Shown here: piece by piece, positions 17,937 through 27,671 of the stretch | How positions within the stretch are numbered: position 1 is the stretch's first letter | Layout: every line of letters starts with the position of its first letter | Assembly (NCBI RefSeq): GCF_000512695.2 | Contig: NZ_AZRW02000034.1 | Span: 1-64,000 of the forward strand | DNA from: Pseudomonas sp. QTF5 | Lineage (GTDB): Bacteria; Pseudomonadota; Gammaproteobacteria; Pseudomonadales; Pseudomonadaceae | DNA: 64,000 nucleotides | Direction of reading: 5' to 3' | Notes under the pieces: generated by a model | The model's database searches: none | Told to the model about the DNA's origin: nothing | What the model saw: only the letters and a program-made list of their open reading frames with translations | Position numbers and translations under genes: made by a program

Positions 17937-19102
17937 TATTTGCCCTCCGCAGCTTTAACGACTTGTTGAGCAGCGTCGGTCAGGCTGGTAGCAGCGATGA
18001 TGTTCAAACCGCTTTCTGCCAGTACTTTAGCGCCCAGCTCAGCGTTGTTGCCTTCAAGGCGAACAACAACCGGGATTTTCACGCCGACTTCTTTCACAGC
18101 GCCGATGATGCCTTCGGCAATCATGTCGCAACGAACGATGCCGCCGAAGATGTTGACCAATACTGCAGCGACGTTAGTGTCGGACAGGATGATCTTGAAC
18201 GCTTCGGTAACGCGTTCTTTGGTAGCACCGCCGCCCACGTCGAGGAAGTTGGCTGGCTTGCCGCCATGCAGGTTGACGATGTCCATGGTACCCATGGCCA
18301 GGCCAGCACCGTTGACCATGCAACCGATGTTGCCTTCCAGCGCTACGTAGTTCAGTTCGAACTTGGCAGCGTGCGCTTCGCGCGGATCGTCTTGCGACGG
18401 ATCGTGGAAAGTCTTCAGCTTAGGCTGACGGTACATGGCGTTGGCGTCGATGTTGATCTTGGCGTCGAGGCAATGCAGATCGCCGTCAGCCTTGATCACC
18501 AGCGGGTTCACTTCCAGCAGAGCCAGGTCGTGATCCTTGAACAGCTTGGCCAGACCTACGAAGATCTTGGCGAACTGAGCAACTTGCTTGCCTTCCAGAC
18601 CCAGCTGGAATGCCAGCTCGCGACCCTGGAATGGCTGAGCGCCAACCAGTGGATCGATAGTGGCCTTGAGGATTTTCTCAGGGGTGTCGTGAGCGATTTT
18701 CTCGATGTCCACGCCACCTTCGGTGGAAGCCATGAACACGATGCGACGGCTCGAACGGTCAACGACAGCGCCCAGGTACAGCTCTTTAGCGATATCAGTG
18801 CACGATTCAACCAGGATCTTGGTGACTGGCTGGCCATTGGCATCAGTCTGGTAAGTCACCAGACGCTTGCCCAACCACTGTTGAGCGAATGCTTTGGCGT
18901 CTTCTTTGCTGCGAACCAGCTTTACGCCGCCCGCTTTACCGCGACCACCAGCGTGGACCTGGGCTTTGACAACCCACTCGGTGCCGCCGATTTTGTCGCA
19001 AGCTTCTGCTGCTGCTTCCGGGGTGTCTACTGCGTAGCCGGTGGAAACTGGCAGGCCGTACTCAGCGAACAGCTGCTTACCCTGATACTCGTGAAGATTC
19101 AT
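17936..19102 (-). CDS. sucC: Succinate-CoA ligase (ADP-forming), beta subunit
   Basis: A 388-residue protein, the standard length. The N-terminal half is an ATP-grasp domain (MNLHEYQGKQLFAEYGLPVS, VKAQVHAGGRGKAGGVKLV) and the C-terminal half a CoA-ligase domain with NIFGGIVRCDMIAEGI. It forms the heterotetramer with SucD. A 180-bp gap holding a strong palindrome separates it from lpd upstream on the same strand. Confidence 0.97.
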   Translation of the reverse strand: MNLHEYQGKQLFAEYGLPVSTGYAVDTPEAAAEACDKIGGTEWVVKAQVHAGGRGKAGGVKLVRSKEDAKAFAQQWLGKRLVTYQTDANGQPVTKILVESCTDIAKELYLGAVVDRSSRRIVFMASTEGGVDIEKIAHDTPEKILKATIDPLVGAQPFQGRELAFQLGLEGKQVAQFAKIFVGLAKLFKDHDLALLEVNPLVIKADGDLHCLDAKINIDANAMYRQPKLKTFHDPSQDDPREAHAAKFELNYVALEGNIGCMVNGAGLAMGTMDIVNLHGGKPANFLDVGGGATKERVTEAFKIILSDTNVAAVLVNIFGGIVRCDMIAEGIIGAVKEVGVKIPVVVRLEGNNAELGAKVLAESGLNIIAATSLTDAAQQVVKAAEGK

Positions 19103-19225
19103 GCTTATTACCGTCTTCGTTAGGTACTGCGCATTCGGTGCTGCACTAGTTGAAGTGCCGCACCACCTGTGACTGCTGCTTGCGTAGCAGAGCTACACAA
19201 GACTGCGTCCAGCGGACATTCCGCG

Positions 19226-19249
19226 GTGAGTCTTGCATGCAAGGCTCAC
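19226..19249 (-). other. Intercistronic palindrome between lpd and sucC
   Basis: A 24-base near-perfect palindrome (GTGAG...TTGCATGCAA...CTCAC, one mismatch that becomes G-U in RNA). In the transcript it would fold into a hairpin. There is no T-run, so it is probably not a simple terminator. Confidence 0.55.
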
Positions 19250-19281
19250 GACGGGCCGTACCGCCGTGGTTTCTTATTGTC

Positions 19282-20718
19282 TTAACGCTTCTTGCGGTTG
19301 GCGATGTGGATGGCGCCGCCATTCACTGCCAAAGCTGCTTCGTGCAAGGCTTCAGACAGGGTCGGATGGGAGAAAACCATCATGCCCAAGTCTTCAGCGC
19401 TGGTGCCGAATTCCATACCGATCGCGCCCTGCTGAACCAGTTCTGCAGCGCTCGGGCCAATCACGTGGACGCCCAATACGCGGTCAGTCTTGGCATCGGC
19501 GATGACTTTCACGAAACCGCCGGTGTCGTTGGCTGCCATGGCACGGCCACTGGCTGCGAACGGGAAGGTGCCAACGTTAACTTCAACGCCTTCAGCCTTC
19601 AAGGTCTGCTCGGTTTTGCCGACCCACGCGATTTCCGGGTGAGTATAAATAACTGACGGGATCAAGTCATAGTTCATCTGGGCTTTGTGGCCCTTGATGC
19701 GCTCAACGACCATGATGCCCTCTTCCGAGGCTTTGTGTGCCAGCATCATGCCGCGAACCACGTCACCAATGGCGTAAACGCCCGGTACGGTGGTAGCGCA
19801 GTGATCGTCAACGTGCACGAAACCGCGCTCGTCCAGGGTCACGCCGCAATCAGCAGCCAGCAGATCAGTGGTCACCGGACGGCGACCAACGGCTACGATC
19901 AGCTTGTCGAAAGTGATGTTCTGTTCGCCGTTGGCATCGGTGTAGTTCACAACGACTTCGTCGCCGTTCACTTTGGAACCGGTAACGCGAGCACCCAGCT
20001 TGATGTCCAGACCTTGTTTGGTCAGGGTTTTCAGCGCTTCCTTGGAAACGGCAGCGTCAGCGGCCATCAGGAAGGTGTCCAGCGCTTCAAGAACGGTAAC
20101 TTCTGCTCCCAGACGGGACCAGACCGAACCCAGCTCCAGACCGATCACGCCAGCGCCAATCACGCCCAGACGTTTCGGAACCGATTGGAATTCCAGAGCG
20201 CCGGTGGAGTCGACGATCACATTCTGGTCGACCGGGGCCGGTGGAATGTCGATCGGACGCGAACCTGGAGCCAGAATCACGTTCTCGGCTTCAATGATTT
20301 CTACCGAACCGTCAGGCTTGGTGACTTCGACTTTCTTGCCGGCCAGCAGTTTGCCGTGGCCCTGGATCGAGGTCACACCGTTAGCCTTGAACAGGGTCGC
20401 AACGCCAGAGGTCAGGCCTTTGACGATGGTGGATTTACGGCCGACCATCGCTGCCACATCCATGGTCACGCCAGCGTGGTTGATACCGTGGATCGCGAAG
20501 CCTTCTTTGGCTTCCTTGTATTTCCAGGAGCTGTCCAGCAGCGCCTTGGATGGAATGCAGCCGACGTTCAGACAAGTACCGCCGAGGGCCAGTTTGCCTT
20601 CCTTGTCGGTGTATTTCTCGATGCAGGCAGTGGAGAGGCCCAGTTGCGCTGCTTTAATGGCAGCCACGTAGCCGCCAGGGCCCGCGCCAATCACTACCAC
20701 GTCGAATTTCTGAGTCAT
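19282..20718 (-). CDS. lpdA: Dihydrolipoyl dehydrogenase (E3)
   Basis: A 478-residue flavoprotein. It has FAD-binding VVVIGAGPGGYVAAIKAAQ, the redox disulfide in GGTCLNVGCIPSKALL (about residues 47-52), NAD-binding GVIGAGVIGLELGSVWSRLG, and the C-terminal HPTLSEALHEA His-Glu pair that completes the active site of the dimer. It re-oxidises dihydrolipoamide on SucB for the 2-oxoglutarate dehydrogenase complex. Its place between sucB and sucC shows this is the E3 of that complex, though it may also serve others. Confidence 0.96.
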   Translation of the reverse strand: MTQKFDVVVIGAGPGGYVAAIKAAQLGLSTACIEKYTDKEGKLALGGTCLNVGCIPSKALLDSSWKYKEAKEGFAIHGINHAGVTMDVAAMVGRKSTIVKGLTSGVATLFKANGVTSIQGHGKLLAGKKVEVTKPDGSVEIIEAENVILAPGSRPIDIPPAPVDQNVIVDSTGALEFQSVPKRLGVIGAGVIGLELGSVWSRLGAEVTVLEALDTFLMAADAAVSKEALKTLTKQGLDIKLGARVTGSKVNGDEVVVNYTDANGEQNITFDKLIVAVGRRPVTTDLLAADCGVTLDERGFVHVDDHCATTVPGVYAIGDVVRGMMLAHKASEEGIMVVERIKGHKAQMNYDLIPSVIYTHPEIAWVGKTEQTLKAEGVEVNVGTFPFAASGRAMAANDTGGFVKVIADAKTDRVLGVHVIGPSAAELVQQGAIGMEFGTSAEDLGMMVFSHPTLSEALHEAALAVNGGAIHIANRKKR

Positions 20719-20792
20719 GTGTCATTCCTTCTCGAATCAAACCGGACGGCCCCTTTTGAGGACCGTCGTGGGACGAAGCTGGTCATTACAGA

Positions 20793-20816
20793 AGGGCCGT
20801 TCATCGCTGAGCGGCC
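20793..20816 (-). other. Hairpin between sucB and lpd
   Basis: GGGCCGTTCA and TGAGCGGCCC form an imperfect stem around CGC, close after the sucB stop. No T-run follows, so read-through into lpd is expected. Confidence 0.45.
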
Positions 20817-20828
20817 CGTGCAACGAAA

Positions 20829-22043
20829 TCAGATATCCAGCAGCAAACGAGCCGGGTCTTCCAGCAGGTTCTTGATGGTAACCAGGAAGGTCACAGCTTC
20901 TTTGCCGTCGATCAAACGGTGATCGTAGGACAGAGCCAGGTACATCATCGGACGGATAACGACTTGGCCGTTGATCGCCATAGGACGCTGCAGAATGTTG
21001 TGCATGCCCAGGATGGCCGCTTGTGGCGGGTTGACGATCGGAGTCGACATCATCGAACCGAAGGTACCACCGTTGGTGATGGTGAACGTACCACCGGTCA
21101 TTTCGTCCATCGACAGCTTGCCGTCACGAGCCTTCTTGCCGAAGGTGGCGATGCCGCCTTCGATTTCAGCCAGGCTCATCAGTTCGGCGTTACGCAGAAC
21201 CGGTACAACCAGGCCGCGGTCGCTGGAAACAGCAACACCGACGTCAGCGTAGCCGTGATAAACGATGTCAGCACCGTCGATCGACGCGTTGACAGCCGGG
21301 AAGCGTTTCAGCGCTTCGGTGGCAGCCTTGACGAAGAACGACATGAAGCCCAGGCGCACGCCGTTGTGGGACTTCTCGAACAGGTCCTTGTACTTCGAAC
21401 GCAGGGCCATGACTTCGGTCATGTCGACTTCGTTGAACGTGGTCAGCATCGCCATGTTCGACTGAGCTTCAACCAGACGCTTGGCAACGGTGGCCCGCAC
21501 GCGGGTCATCGGTACGCGCTTCTCGATGCGGTCGCCAGCAGCGAACACTGGAGCAGCAGCGGCAGGAGCAGCAGCCTTGGCAGGTGCGGCAGCCGGAGCG
21601 GCTTTCTTGGCAGCTACAGCGGCAACAACGTCTTCCTTGGTTACACGACCGCCTTTGCCAGTGCCGGCAACGGAAGCGATGTTGATGCCGTTTTCTTCAG
21701 CCAGCTTGCGAGCAGCCGGTGCAGCAACAGGATCATCTTCACCCGCTTCGGCAGGAGCAGCGGCAGCAGGTGCAGCAGCGGCGGCTGGAGCAGCGGCAGC
21801 AGCACTGCCCTCACCGATGGAGCCCAGAACTTCGTCGGACAGAACGGTGTCGCCTTCGTTCTTGACGATAGCGCCCAGCACGCCATCAGCGGTAGCCAAC
21901 ACTTCCAGTACGACTTTGTCAGTTTCGATGTCGACGATCAGTTCGTCACGCTTGACGGCGTCGCCCGGTTTTTTGTGCCAGGTGGCAACGGTGCCATCGG
22001 CAACCGATTCCGGGAAAGTGGGGGCTTTGATTTCGATAGCCAT
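20829..22043 (-). CDS. sucB: 2-oxoglutarate dehydrogenase E2, dihydrolipoyl succinyltransferase
   Basis: A 404-residue protein with three parts. A lipoyl domain (1-80) carries the modified Lys in DIETDKVVLEV (about 43). A peripheral subunit-binding domain follows (AARKLAEENGINIASV, about 108-150), set between Ala-rich linkers. The catalytic domain ends in YDHRLIDGKEAVTFL, with the active His. It transfers the succinyl group from lipoamide to CoA and forms the core of the complex. It lies 42 bases downstream of sucA. Confidence 0.97.
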   Translation of the reverse strand: MAIEIKAPTFPESVADGTVATWHKKPGDAVKRDELIVDIETDKVVLEVLATADGVLGAIVKNEGDTVLSDEVLGSIGEGSAAAAAPAAAAAPAAAAPAEAGEDDPVAAPAARKLAEENGINIASVAGTGKGGRVTKEDVVAAVAAKKAAPAAAPAKAAAPAAAAPVFAAGDRIEKRVPMTRVRATVAKRLVEAQSNMAMLTTFNEVDMTEVMALRSKYKDLFEKSHNGVRLGFMSFFVKAATEALKRFPAVNASIDGADIVYHGYADVGVAVSSDRGLVVPVLRNAELMSLAEIEGGIATFGKKARDGKLSMDEMTGGTFTITNGGTFGSMMSTPIVNPPQAAILGMHNILQRPMAINGQVVIRPMMYLALSYDHRLIDGKEAVTFLVTIKNLLEDPARLLLDI

Positions 22044-22085
22044 TATCTGTGGGTCCTTAAATTCGGTTTCAGGTGCGCGAAGGCG

Positions 22086-24917
22086 TTAAACAGTAAAGGC
22101 GTCTTGCAGCAGTTGTTCCTGCTGCTCAGCGTGCATCGATGCATAACCACAAGCAGGTGCAGCAGAAGCATCACGGCCCGCGTACTCGAGTACGAGAGAC
22201 TTGTCGTGATTGCCAACGATGCGGCGCATGTGGTGTTGGCTGCAGTACCAGGCACCCTGGTTCATCGGCTCTTCCTGACACCAAACGATATGTTTGAGGT
22301 TGGTGTACGGAGCCAGGACTTCGTTCAAGTCGTCCTCAGGGAATGGGTACAGCTGCTCGATACGCACGATGGCGATGTCATCACGACCTTCGGCACGGCG
22401 TTTTTCCAGCAGGTCGTAGTAGACCTTGCCGCTACACAGAACAACGCGCTCGACCTTTTTCGGGTCCAGGGCATCGATTTCCGGGATAACGGTCTGGAAC
22501 GAACCTTCAGCCAGATCTTCCAGAGTCGAGATGGCCAGTTTGTGACGCAGCAGCGACTTCGGAGTCAGAACGATCAACGGCTTGCGCAGCGGGCGAATCA
22601 CCTGACGACGCAGCAAGTGGTAGATCTGAGCCGGCGTAGTCGGCACGGCTACCTGAATATTGTGCTCGGCGCACAACTGCAGGTAACGCTCCAGACGAGC
22701 CGAAGAGTGCTCCGGACCCTGACCTTCATAACCGTGCGGCAGCAGCATGGTCAGACCGCAGAGACGACCCCACTTGTGCTCGCCACTGGTGATGAACTGG
22801 TCGATAACCACTTGGGCACCGTTGGCGAAGTCGCCGAACTGGGCTTCCCAGATCACCAGCGCCTCAGGCGTGGTGGTCGAGTAACCGTATTCGAACGCCA
22901 GCACGGCTTCTTCGGACAGGAACGAATCGTACAGGTCGAAACGTGGCTGGCCCTTGTACAGGTTTTGCAGCGGGACGTAGGTACCCGCGTCTTTCTGGTT
23001 GTGCAAGACAGCGTGACGGTGCGAGAACGTACCGCGACCGATGTCCTGACCCGTCATGCGAATCGGGTGACCTTCGAACGCCAGGGTCGCGTACGCCATG
23101 GTTTCGGCGTAACCCCAGTTGATCGGCAGGCCGCCGGCTTGCATTTTCTGACGGTCTTCGTAGATTTTCGAGACCTGGCGCTGAACCACGAAGCCTTCCG
23201 GAATTTCCAGCAGCTTGGCGGACAGTTCCTGCAAGGTTTTCAGATCGAAGCGAGTGTCGTGACGCGCGGTCCAGGCGTGGCCCAGATACGGACGCCAGTC
23301 CACGAACAACTCTTTGTTCGGCTCTTTGACCAGGCTTTTTACAACATGCAGACCGTTGTCCAGCGCATTGCGGTATTCGTCGACTTTCGCCTGAACACGC
23401 TCTGCGTCCAGCACACCGCCCTGGGTCAGACGATCGGCATACAGCTCACGGGTGGTGCGCTGTTTGGTGATCTGCTGATACATGATTGGCTGGGTGCCGC
23501 TAGGCTCGTCGGCCTCGTTGTGGCCGCGACGACGGTAGCAGACCAGGTCGATCACCACGTCGCGCTTGAACTGCATGCGGTAGTCGATGGCCAGCTGGGT
23601 CACGAACAACACGGCTTCCGGATCATCACCATTTACATGGAGGATCGGCGCTTGGATCATCTTCGCAACGTCGGTCGCGTACTCGGTGGAGCGCGAGTCC
23701 AACGGGTTGCTGATGGTGAAACCGACCTGGTTGTTGATCACGATGTGCACGGTGCCGCCGGTCTTGAAACCGCGGGTCTGCGACATCTGGAAGGTTTCCA
23801 TCACCACACCCTGACCGGCGAATGCCGCGTCACCGTGGATGGAGATCGGCAGAACCTTCTCGCCGGTAGGGTCGTTACGACGATCCTGACGGGCGCGAAC
23901 CGAACCCTCGACCACCGGGGAAACGATTTCCAGGTGGGACGGGTTGAACGCCATGGCCAGGTGAACTTCACCGCCAGTGGTCATCACGTTGGACGAGAAG
24001 CCCTGGTGATATTTAACGTCACCGGACCCCAGCTCGACCTTCTTCTTGCCTTCGAACTCATCGAACAGCTCGCGCGGGTTCTTGCCGAAGGTATTGACCA
24101 GTACGTTGAGACGGCCACGGTGGGCCATGCCGATCACGATTTCCTTGGTGCCGTAGGAGCCGGAACGCTGGATCAGCTCGTCGAGCATCGGAATCAGGCT
24201 CTCGCCGCCTTCCAGACCGAAACGCTTGGTACCCGGGTATTTGGTCCCGAGGTATTTTTCCAGACCTTCGCCGGCGGTGACGCGTTCGAGCAGGTGGCTC
24301 TTGATGTCGGCGGAGTACGTCGGACGGCCGCGCACGCTTTCCAGACGCTGCTGGAACCACTGGCGCTGCTCGGAATCGGTGATATGCGTAAATTCAGCGC
24401 CGATGGTGCGGCAATATGTCTGCTGCAACGCTTCGTGAATTTCGCGTAGGCTCGCCTCCTCTTTGCCGATGAACAGGTCGCCGGCACGGAAGGTCGTATC
24501 AAGATCGGCATTGGTCAAGCCGTAATGATTGATCGACAGGTCTGCAGGTGCAGGACGCTGCCACAGCCCCAGCGGGTCAAGCTGGGCTGCCTGGTGGCCA
24601 CGCATACGGTAGGCCTGGATCAATCGCAGCACTTCAACTTGCTTCTTCTCGTGCTCACTGCTCACGCTACCGGCGGAAACCGGTTGGGCGCGGCGCTGGT
24701 TCTTTGCCAGCAAGACGAAATGATCGCGAATTGTGGAGTGCGAAACATCGGTGGCAGTGTTGCCATCAGCAGGCAACTTCTGGAAGTAGGTGCGCCATTC
24801 TTCTGGCACAGCGTTAGGGTCGTGCAGGTAGAGCTCGTAGAGCTCTTCCACATAGGCAGCGTTACTACCGGATAGGTAGGCGCTGTTCCACATGCGCTGC
24901 ATCACGCTTTCTTGCAT
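22086..24917 (-). CDS. sucA: 2-oxoglutarate dehydrogenase E1 component
   Basis: A 943-residue thiamine-diphosphate enzyme, the usual length. The start MQESVMQRMWNSAYLSGSNA is family-typical. IGMAHRGRLNVLVNTFGK belongs to the active-site domain. GDAAFAGQGVVMETFQMSQ and HIVINNQVGFTISNP form the cofactor pocket, with the GD and N ligands for Mg. It decarboxylates 2-oxoglutarate and passes the succinyl group to SucB. A 260-bp gap with a hairpin lies between it and sdhB upstream. Confidence 0.97.
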   Translation of the reverse strand: MQESVMQRMWNSAYLSGSNAAYVEELYELYLHDPNAVPEEWRTYFQKLPADGNTATDVSHSTIRDHFVLLAKNQRRAQPVSAGSVSSEHEKKQVEVLRLIQAYRMRGHQAAQLDPLGLWQRPAPADLSINHYGLTNADLDTTFRAGDLFIGKEEASLREIHEALQQTYCRTIGAEFTHITDSEQRQWFQQRLESVRGRPTYSADIKSHLLERVTAGEGLEKYLGTKYPGTKRFGLEGGESLIPMLDELIQRSGSYGTKEIVIGMAHRGRLNVLVNTFGKNPRELFDEFEGKKKVELGSGDVKYHQGFSSNVMTTGGEVHLAMAFNPSHLEIVSPVVEGSVRARQDRRNDPTGEKVLPISIHGDAAFAGQGVVMETFQMSQTRGFKTGGTVHIVINNQVGFTISNPLDSRSTEYATDVAKMIQAPILHVNGDDPEAVLFVTQLAIDYRMQFKRDVVIDLVCYRRRGHNEADEPSGTQPIMYQQITKQRTTRELYADRLTQGGVLDAERVQAKVDEYRNALDNGLHVVKSLVKEPNKELFVDWRPYLGHAWTARHDTRFDLKTLQELSAKLLEIPEGFVVQRQVSKIYEDRQKMQAGGLPINWGYAETMAYATLAFEGHPIRMTGQDIGRGTFSHRHAVLHNQKDAGTYVPLQNLYKGQPRFDLYDSFLSEEAVLAFEYGYSTTTPEALVIWEAQFGDFANGAQVVIDQFITSGEHKWGRLCGLTMLLPHGYEGQGPEHSSARLERYLQLCAEHNIQVAVPTTPAQIYHLLRRQVIRPLRKPLIVLTPKSLLRHKLAISTLEDLAEGSFQTVIPEIDALDPKKVERVVLCSGKVYYDLLEKRRAEGRDDIAIVRIEQLYPFPEDDLNEVLAPYTNLKHIVWCQEEPMNQGAWYCSQHHMRRIVGNHDKSLVLEYAGRDASAAPACGYASMHAEQQEQLLQDAFTV

Positions 24918-25179
24918 GCTTGGTCACCCTCGGTTAGGGGAACACCACCGGCGTCGACACCGAGAAAACTTGCAGAAGTCCGAATGCAGCGACTAAAACA
25001 AGCCACTTAGGATCACGCTGATAGTCCGGGTACCAGCCCGGATGCCCCTGCTTGTCTCATTTCTTCAAAATAAGAGCTGCAGCCTTATAAGCTGCTGCTC
25101 AGGTTAAAACTACGGCGCCGGTTGAAGCCTGCGCCGTAGCATCTACGGGTATTGCGGTCCTACGGGTACAGCAGCTGAA
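24918..25179. other. Gap between sdhB and sucA with a hairpin
   Basis: A 9-bp perfect stem CTACGGCGC/GCGCCGTAG (25110-25139, 12-base loop) lies about 40 bases beyond the sdhB stop. No T-run follows. The gap may hold an internal promoter for sucA, but I cannot assign boxes. Confidence 0.5.
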
Positions 25180-25884
25180 TCACACGCCGCTTTGCAGCAG
25201 CATGTTACGGATGTGACCGATGGCCTTAGTCGGGTTCAGGCCTTTCGGACAAACGTTGACGCAGTTCATGATGCCCCGGCAGCGGAATACACTGAACGGG
25301 TCATCCAGCGAAGCCAAACGCTCGGATGTTTTGTTGTCGCGACTGTCTGCCAGGAAGCGATAGGCTTGCAGCAGAGCAGCCGGACCCAGGAACTTGTCCG
25401 GGTTCCACCAGAAGGACGGGCACGAAGTCGAGCAGCAAGCGCACAGGATGCACTCGTACAGACCATCGAGCTTTTCACGCTCTTCAGGGGACTGCAGACG
25501 CTCGATGGCCGGAGCCGGCGTGTCGTTCTGCAGGTATGGCTTAACCTTTTCGTATTGCTTGTAGAAGATGCTCATATCGACGACCAGGTCACGGATAACC
25601 GGCAAACCTGGCAGCGGACGAACGATCAGCTTGTTGCGCTTTACGACGGCAGACAGCGGCGTGATGCACGCCAGACCGTTCTTGCCGTTGATGTTCATGC
25701 CGTCGGAACCGCAAACACCTTCACGGCAAGAGCGACGATAGGAGAAACCTTCGTCCTGCTCTTTGATCAGGGCCAGCACGTCCAGCACCATCAGGTCTTT
25801 ACCACCGGTATCAACCTGGAATTCCTGCATGAACGGCGCAGCGTCCTGATCAGGGTTGTAACGATAAACACTGACTTGCAACAT
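25180..25884 (-). CDS. sdhB: Succinate dehydrogenase iron-sulfur subunit
   Basis: A 234-residue protein with three clusters in order: 2Fe-2S ligands in SCREGVCGSDGMNINGKNGLAC, 4Fe-4S ligands in CILCACCSTSCPS, and 3Fe-4S ligands in CRGIMNCVNVCPKGLNP. It carries electrons from the SdhA flavin to ubiquinone at the inner membrane. The ATG giving MLQVSVYRYNPD is preferred over an in-frame GTG three codons upstream. It follows sdhA by about a dozen bases. Confidence 0.97.
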   Translation of the reverse strand: MLQVSVYRYNPDQDAAPFMQEFQVDTGGKDLMVLDVLALIKEQDEGFSYRRSCREGVCGSDGMNINGKNGLACITPLSAVVKRNKLIVRPLPGLPVIRDLVVDMSIFYKQYEKVKPYLQNDTPAPAIERLQSPEEREKLDGLYECILCACCSTSCPSFWWNPDKFLGPAALLQAYRFLADSRDNKTSERLASLDDPFSVFRCRGIMNCVNVCPKGLNPTKAIGHIRNMLLQSGV

Positions 25885-25895
25885 GGCGGCCACCC

Positions 25896-27668
25896 TTAAT
25901 AAGTCCGAATCTTAGGTTCAAAAGTCGGAACAGTCTTCGGCGAGAAGTTCACAGCACGCTTGGTTACGCGCTTGTCACCCGGGAAGTACAGGGTGTGGCA
26001 CAGCCAGTTTTCGTCGTCACGGTCTTCGAAGTCTTCACGGGCGTGAGCACCGCGGGACTCTTTGCGCACTTCTGCGGCGATGGCGGTGGCTTCGGCCACT
26101 TCCAGCAGGTTTTGCAGCTCAAGAGCTTCGATACGTGCAGTGTTGAACGCCTGCGACTTGTCATTGATCTTGACGTTGGCGATGCGCTTGCGCAGATCGG
26201 CCAGCTGGGCAATACCCTTCTGCATGTATTCGCCGGTACGGAATACACCGAAGTAGTTCTGCATGCAGTTTTGCAGCTCGCGACGCAGAGTAGCGACGTC
26301 TTCACCTTCGGTACGCTCGTTCAGAGCGGACAGACGCGCCAGGGCCGCATTGATGTCGGCGTCGGTGGCTTCGTCGTATTCGATACCGTCGGTCAGCGCT
26401 TTTTCCAGGTGCAGACCCGCCGCACGGCCGAAGACCACCAAGTCGAGCAACGAGTTGCCGCCCAGACGGTTGGCACCGTGAACCGATACGCAAGCCACTT
26501 CACCGACCGCGAACAGGCCAGGGATGATGGCGTCGACGCCGTCGGCGTCCTGGGTGATCGCCTGGCCATGAATGTTGGTCGGAACGCCGCCCATCATATA
26601 GTGGCAGGTCGGAACAACCGGAACCGGAGCAACAACCGGGTCAACGTGCGCAAAAGTCTTCGACAGTTCGCAGATGCCTGGCAGACGACTGTGCAGCACT
26701 TCCTCGCCCAGGTGGTCGAGTTTGAGCATCACGTGGTCGCCATTCGGACCGCAACCGTTGCCGGCGATGATTTCTTTAACCATCGAACGGGCAACCACAT
26801 CACGACCGGCAAGGTCTTTGGCGTTCGGAGCATAACGCTCCATGAAACGCTCGCCGTGCTTGTTGATCAGGTAACCACCTTCACCACGGCAACCTTCGGT
26901 GACCAGTACACCGGCGCCGGCGATGCCTGTCGGGTGGAACTGCCACATTTCGATGTCTTGTACCGGCACGCCAGCACGCAGAGCCATGCCGACGCCGTCA
27001 CCGGTGTTGATCAGGGCGTTGGTGGTGGATGCGTAGATACGACCTGCACCGCCGGTTGCCAGAACCGTAGCCTTGGCGCGGATATAGGTGGTTTCGCCAG
27101 TTTCGATACAGATAGCGATTACGCCGACGAACGCGCCGTCCTGGTTCTTCACCAGATCGACAGCGTAGTATTCGTTCAGGAACACGGTACCGGCTTTCAG
27201 GTTGCCCTGATAAAGGGTATGCAGCAGCGCGTGACCGGTACGGTCGGAAGCGGCGCAGGTACGGGCAGCCTGGCCACCTTTACCGTAATCCTTCGACTGA
27301 CCGCCGAATGGACGCTGATAGATGCGACCTTGTTCGGTACGGGAGAACGGCATACCCATGTGGTCCAGCTCATAGACCGCGGCCGGGCCTTCCTGACACA
27401 TGTATTCGATAGCGTCCTGGTCACCGATGTAGTCGGAACCCTTGACGGTATCGTACATGTGCCAGCGCCAGTCATCGTTCGGATCGGCAGACGCGATGGC
27501 GCAGGTGATGCCGCCCTGGGCCGATACGGTGTGCGAACGAGTCGGGAAAACCTTGGTGATCACGGCAGTCTTGTGACCGCCCTGTGCCAGTTGCAGCGCT
27601 GCGCGCATGCCGGCACCGCCGCCACCAATAATGATGGCGTCGAAAGAAATAGTTGGAATGTTAGCCAT
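25896..27668 (-). CDS. sdhA: Succinate dehydrogenase flavoprotein subunit
   Basis: A 590-residue protein. It has FAD-binding AIIIGGGGAGMRAALQLAQG near the N-terminus, the His that carries covalent FAD in RSHTVSAQGGI, and active-site phrases HPTGIAGAGVLVTEGCRGEGG and ARTCAASDRTGHALLH. It oxidises succinate to fumarate on the cytoplasmic face of the membrane. It sits three bases after sdhD. Confidence 0.98.
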   Translation of the reverse strand: MANIPTISFDAIIIGGGGAGMRAALQLAQGGHKTAVITKVFPTRSHTVSAQGGITCAIASADPNDDWRWHMYDTVKGSDYIGDQDAIEYMCQEGPAAVYELDHMGMPFSRTEQGRIYQRPFGGQSKDYGKGGQAARTCAASDRTGHALLHTLYQGNLKAGTVFLNEYYAVDLVKNQDGAFVGVIAICIETGETTYIRAKATVLATGGAGRIYASTTNALINTGDGVGMALRAGVPVQDIEMWQFHPTGIAGAGVLVTEGCRGEGGYLINKHGERFMERYAPNAKDLAGRDVVARSMVKEIIAGNGCGPNGDHVMLKLDHLGEEVLHSRLPGICELSKTFAHVDPVVAPVPVVPTCHYMMGGVPTNIHGQAITQDADGVDAIIPGLFAVGEVACVSVHGANRLGGNSLLDLVVFGRAAGLHLEKALTDGIEYDEATDADINAALARLSALNERTEGEDVATLRRELQNCMQNYFGVFRTGEYMQKGIAQLADLRKRIANVKINDKSQAFNTARIEALELQNLLEVAEATAIAAEVRKESRGAHAREDFEDRDDENWLCHTLYFPGDKRVTKRAVNFSPKTVPTFEPKIRTY

Positions 27669-27671
27669 GGA

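Noticed and set aside
20919..24449. A 1176-codon plus-strand open frame opposite sucB and sucA
   Set aside because: It is antisense to two certain genes, has no recognisable domain and has low-complexity composition. Such frames arise from the codon bias of high-GC genes.
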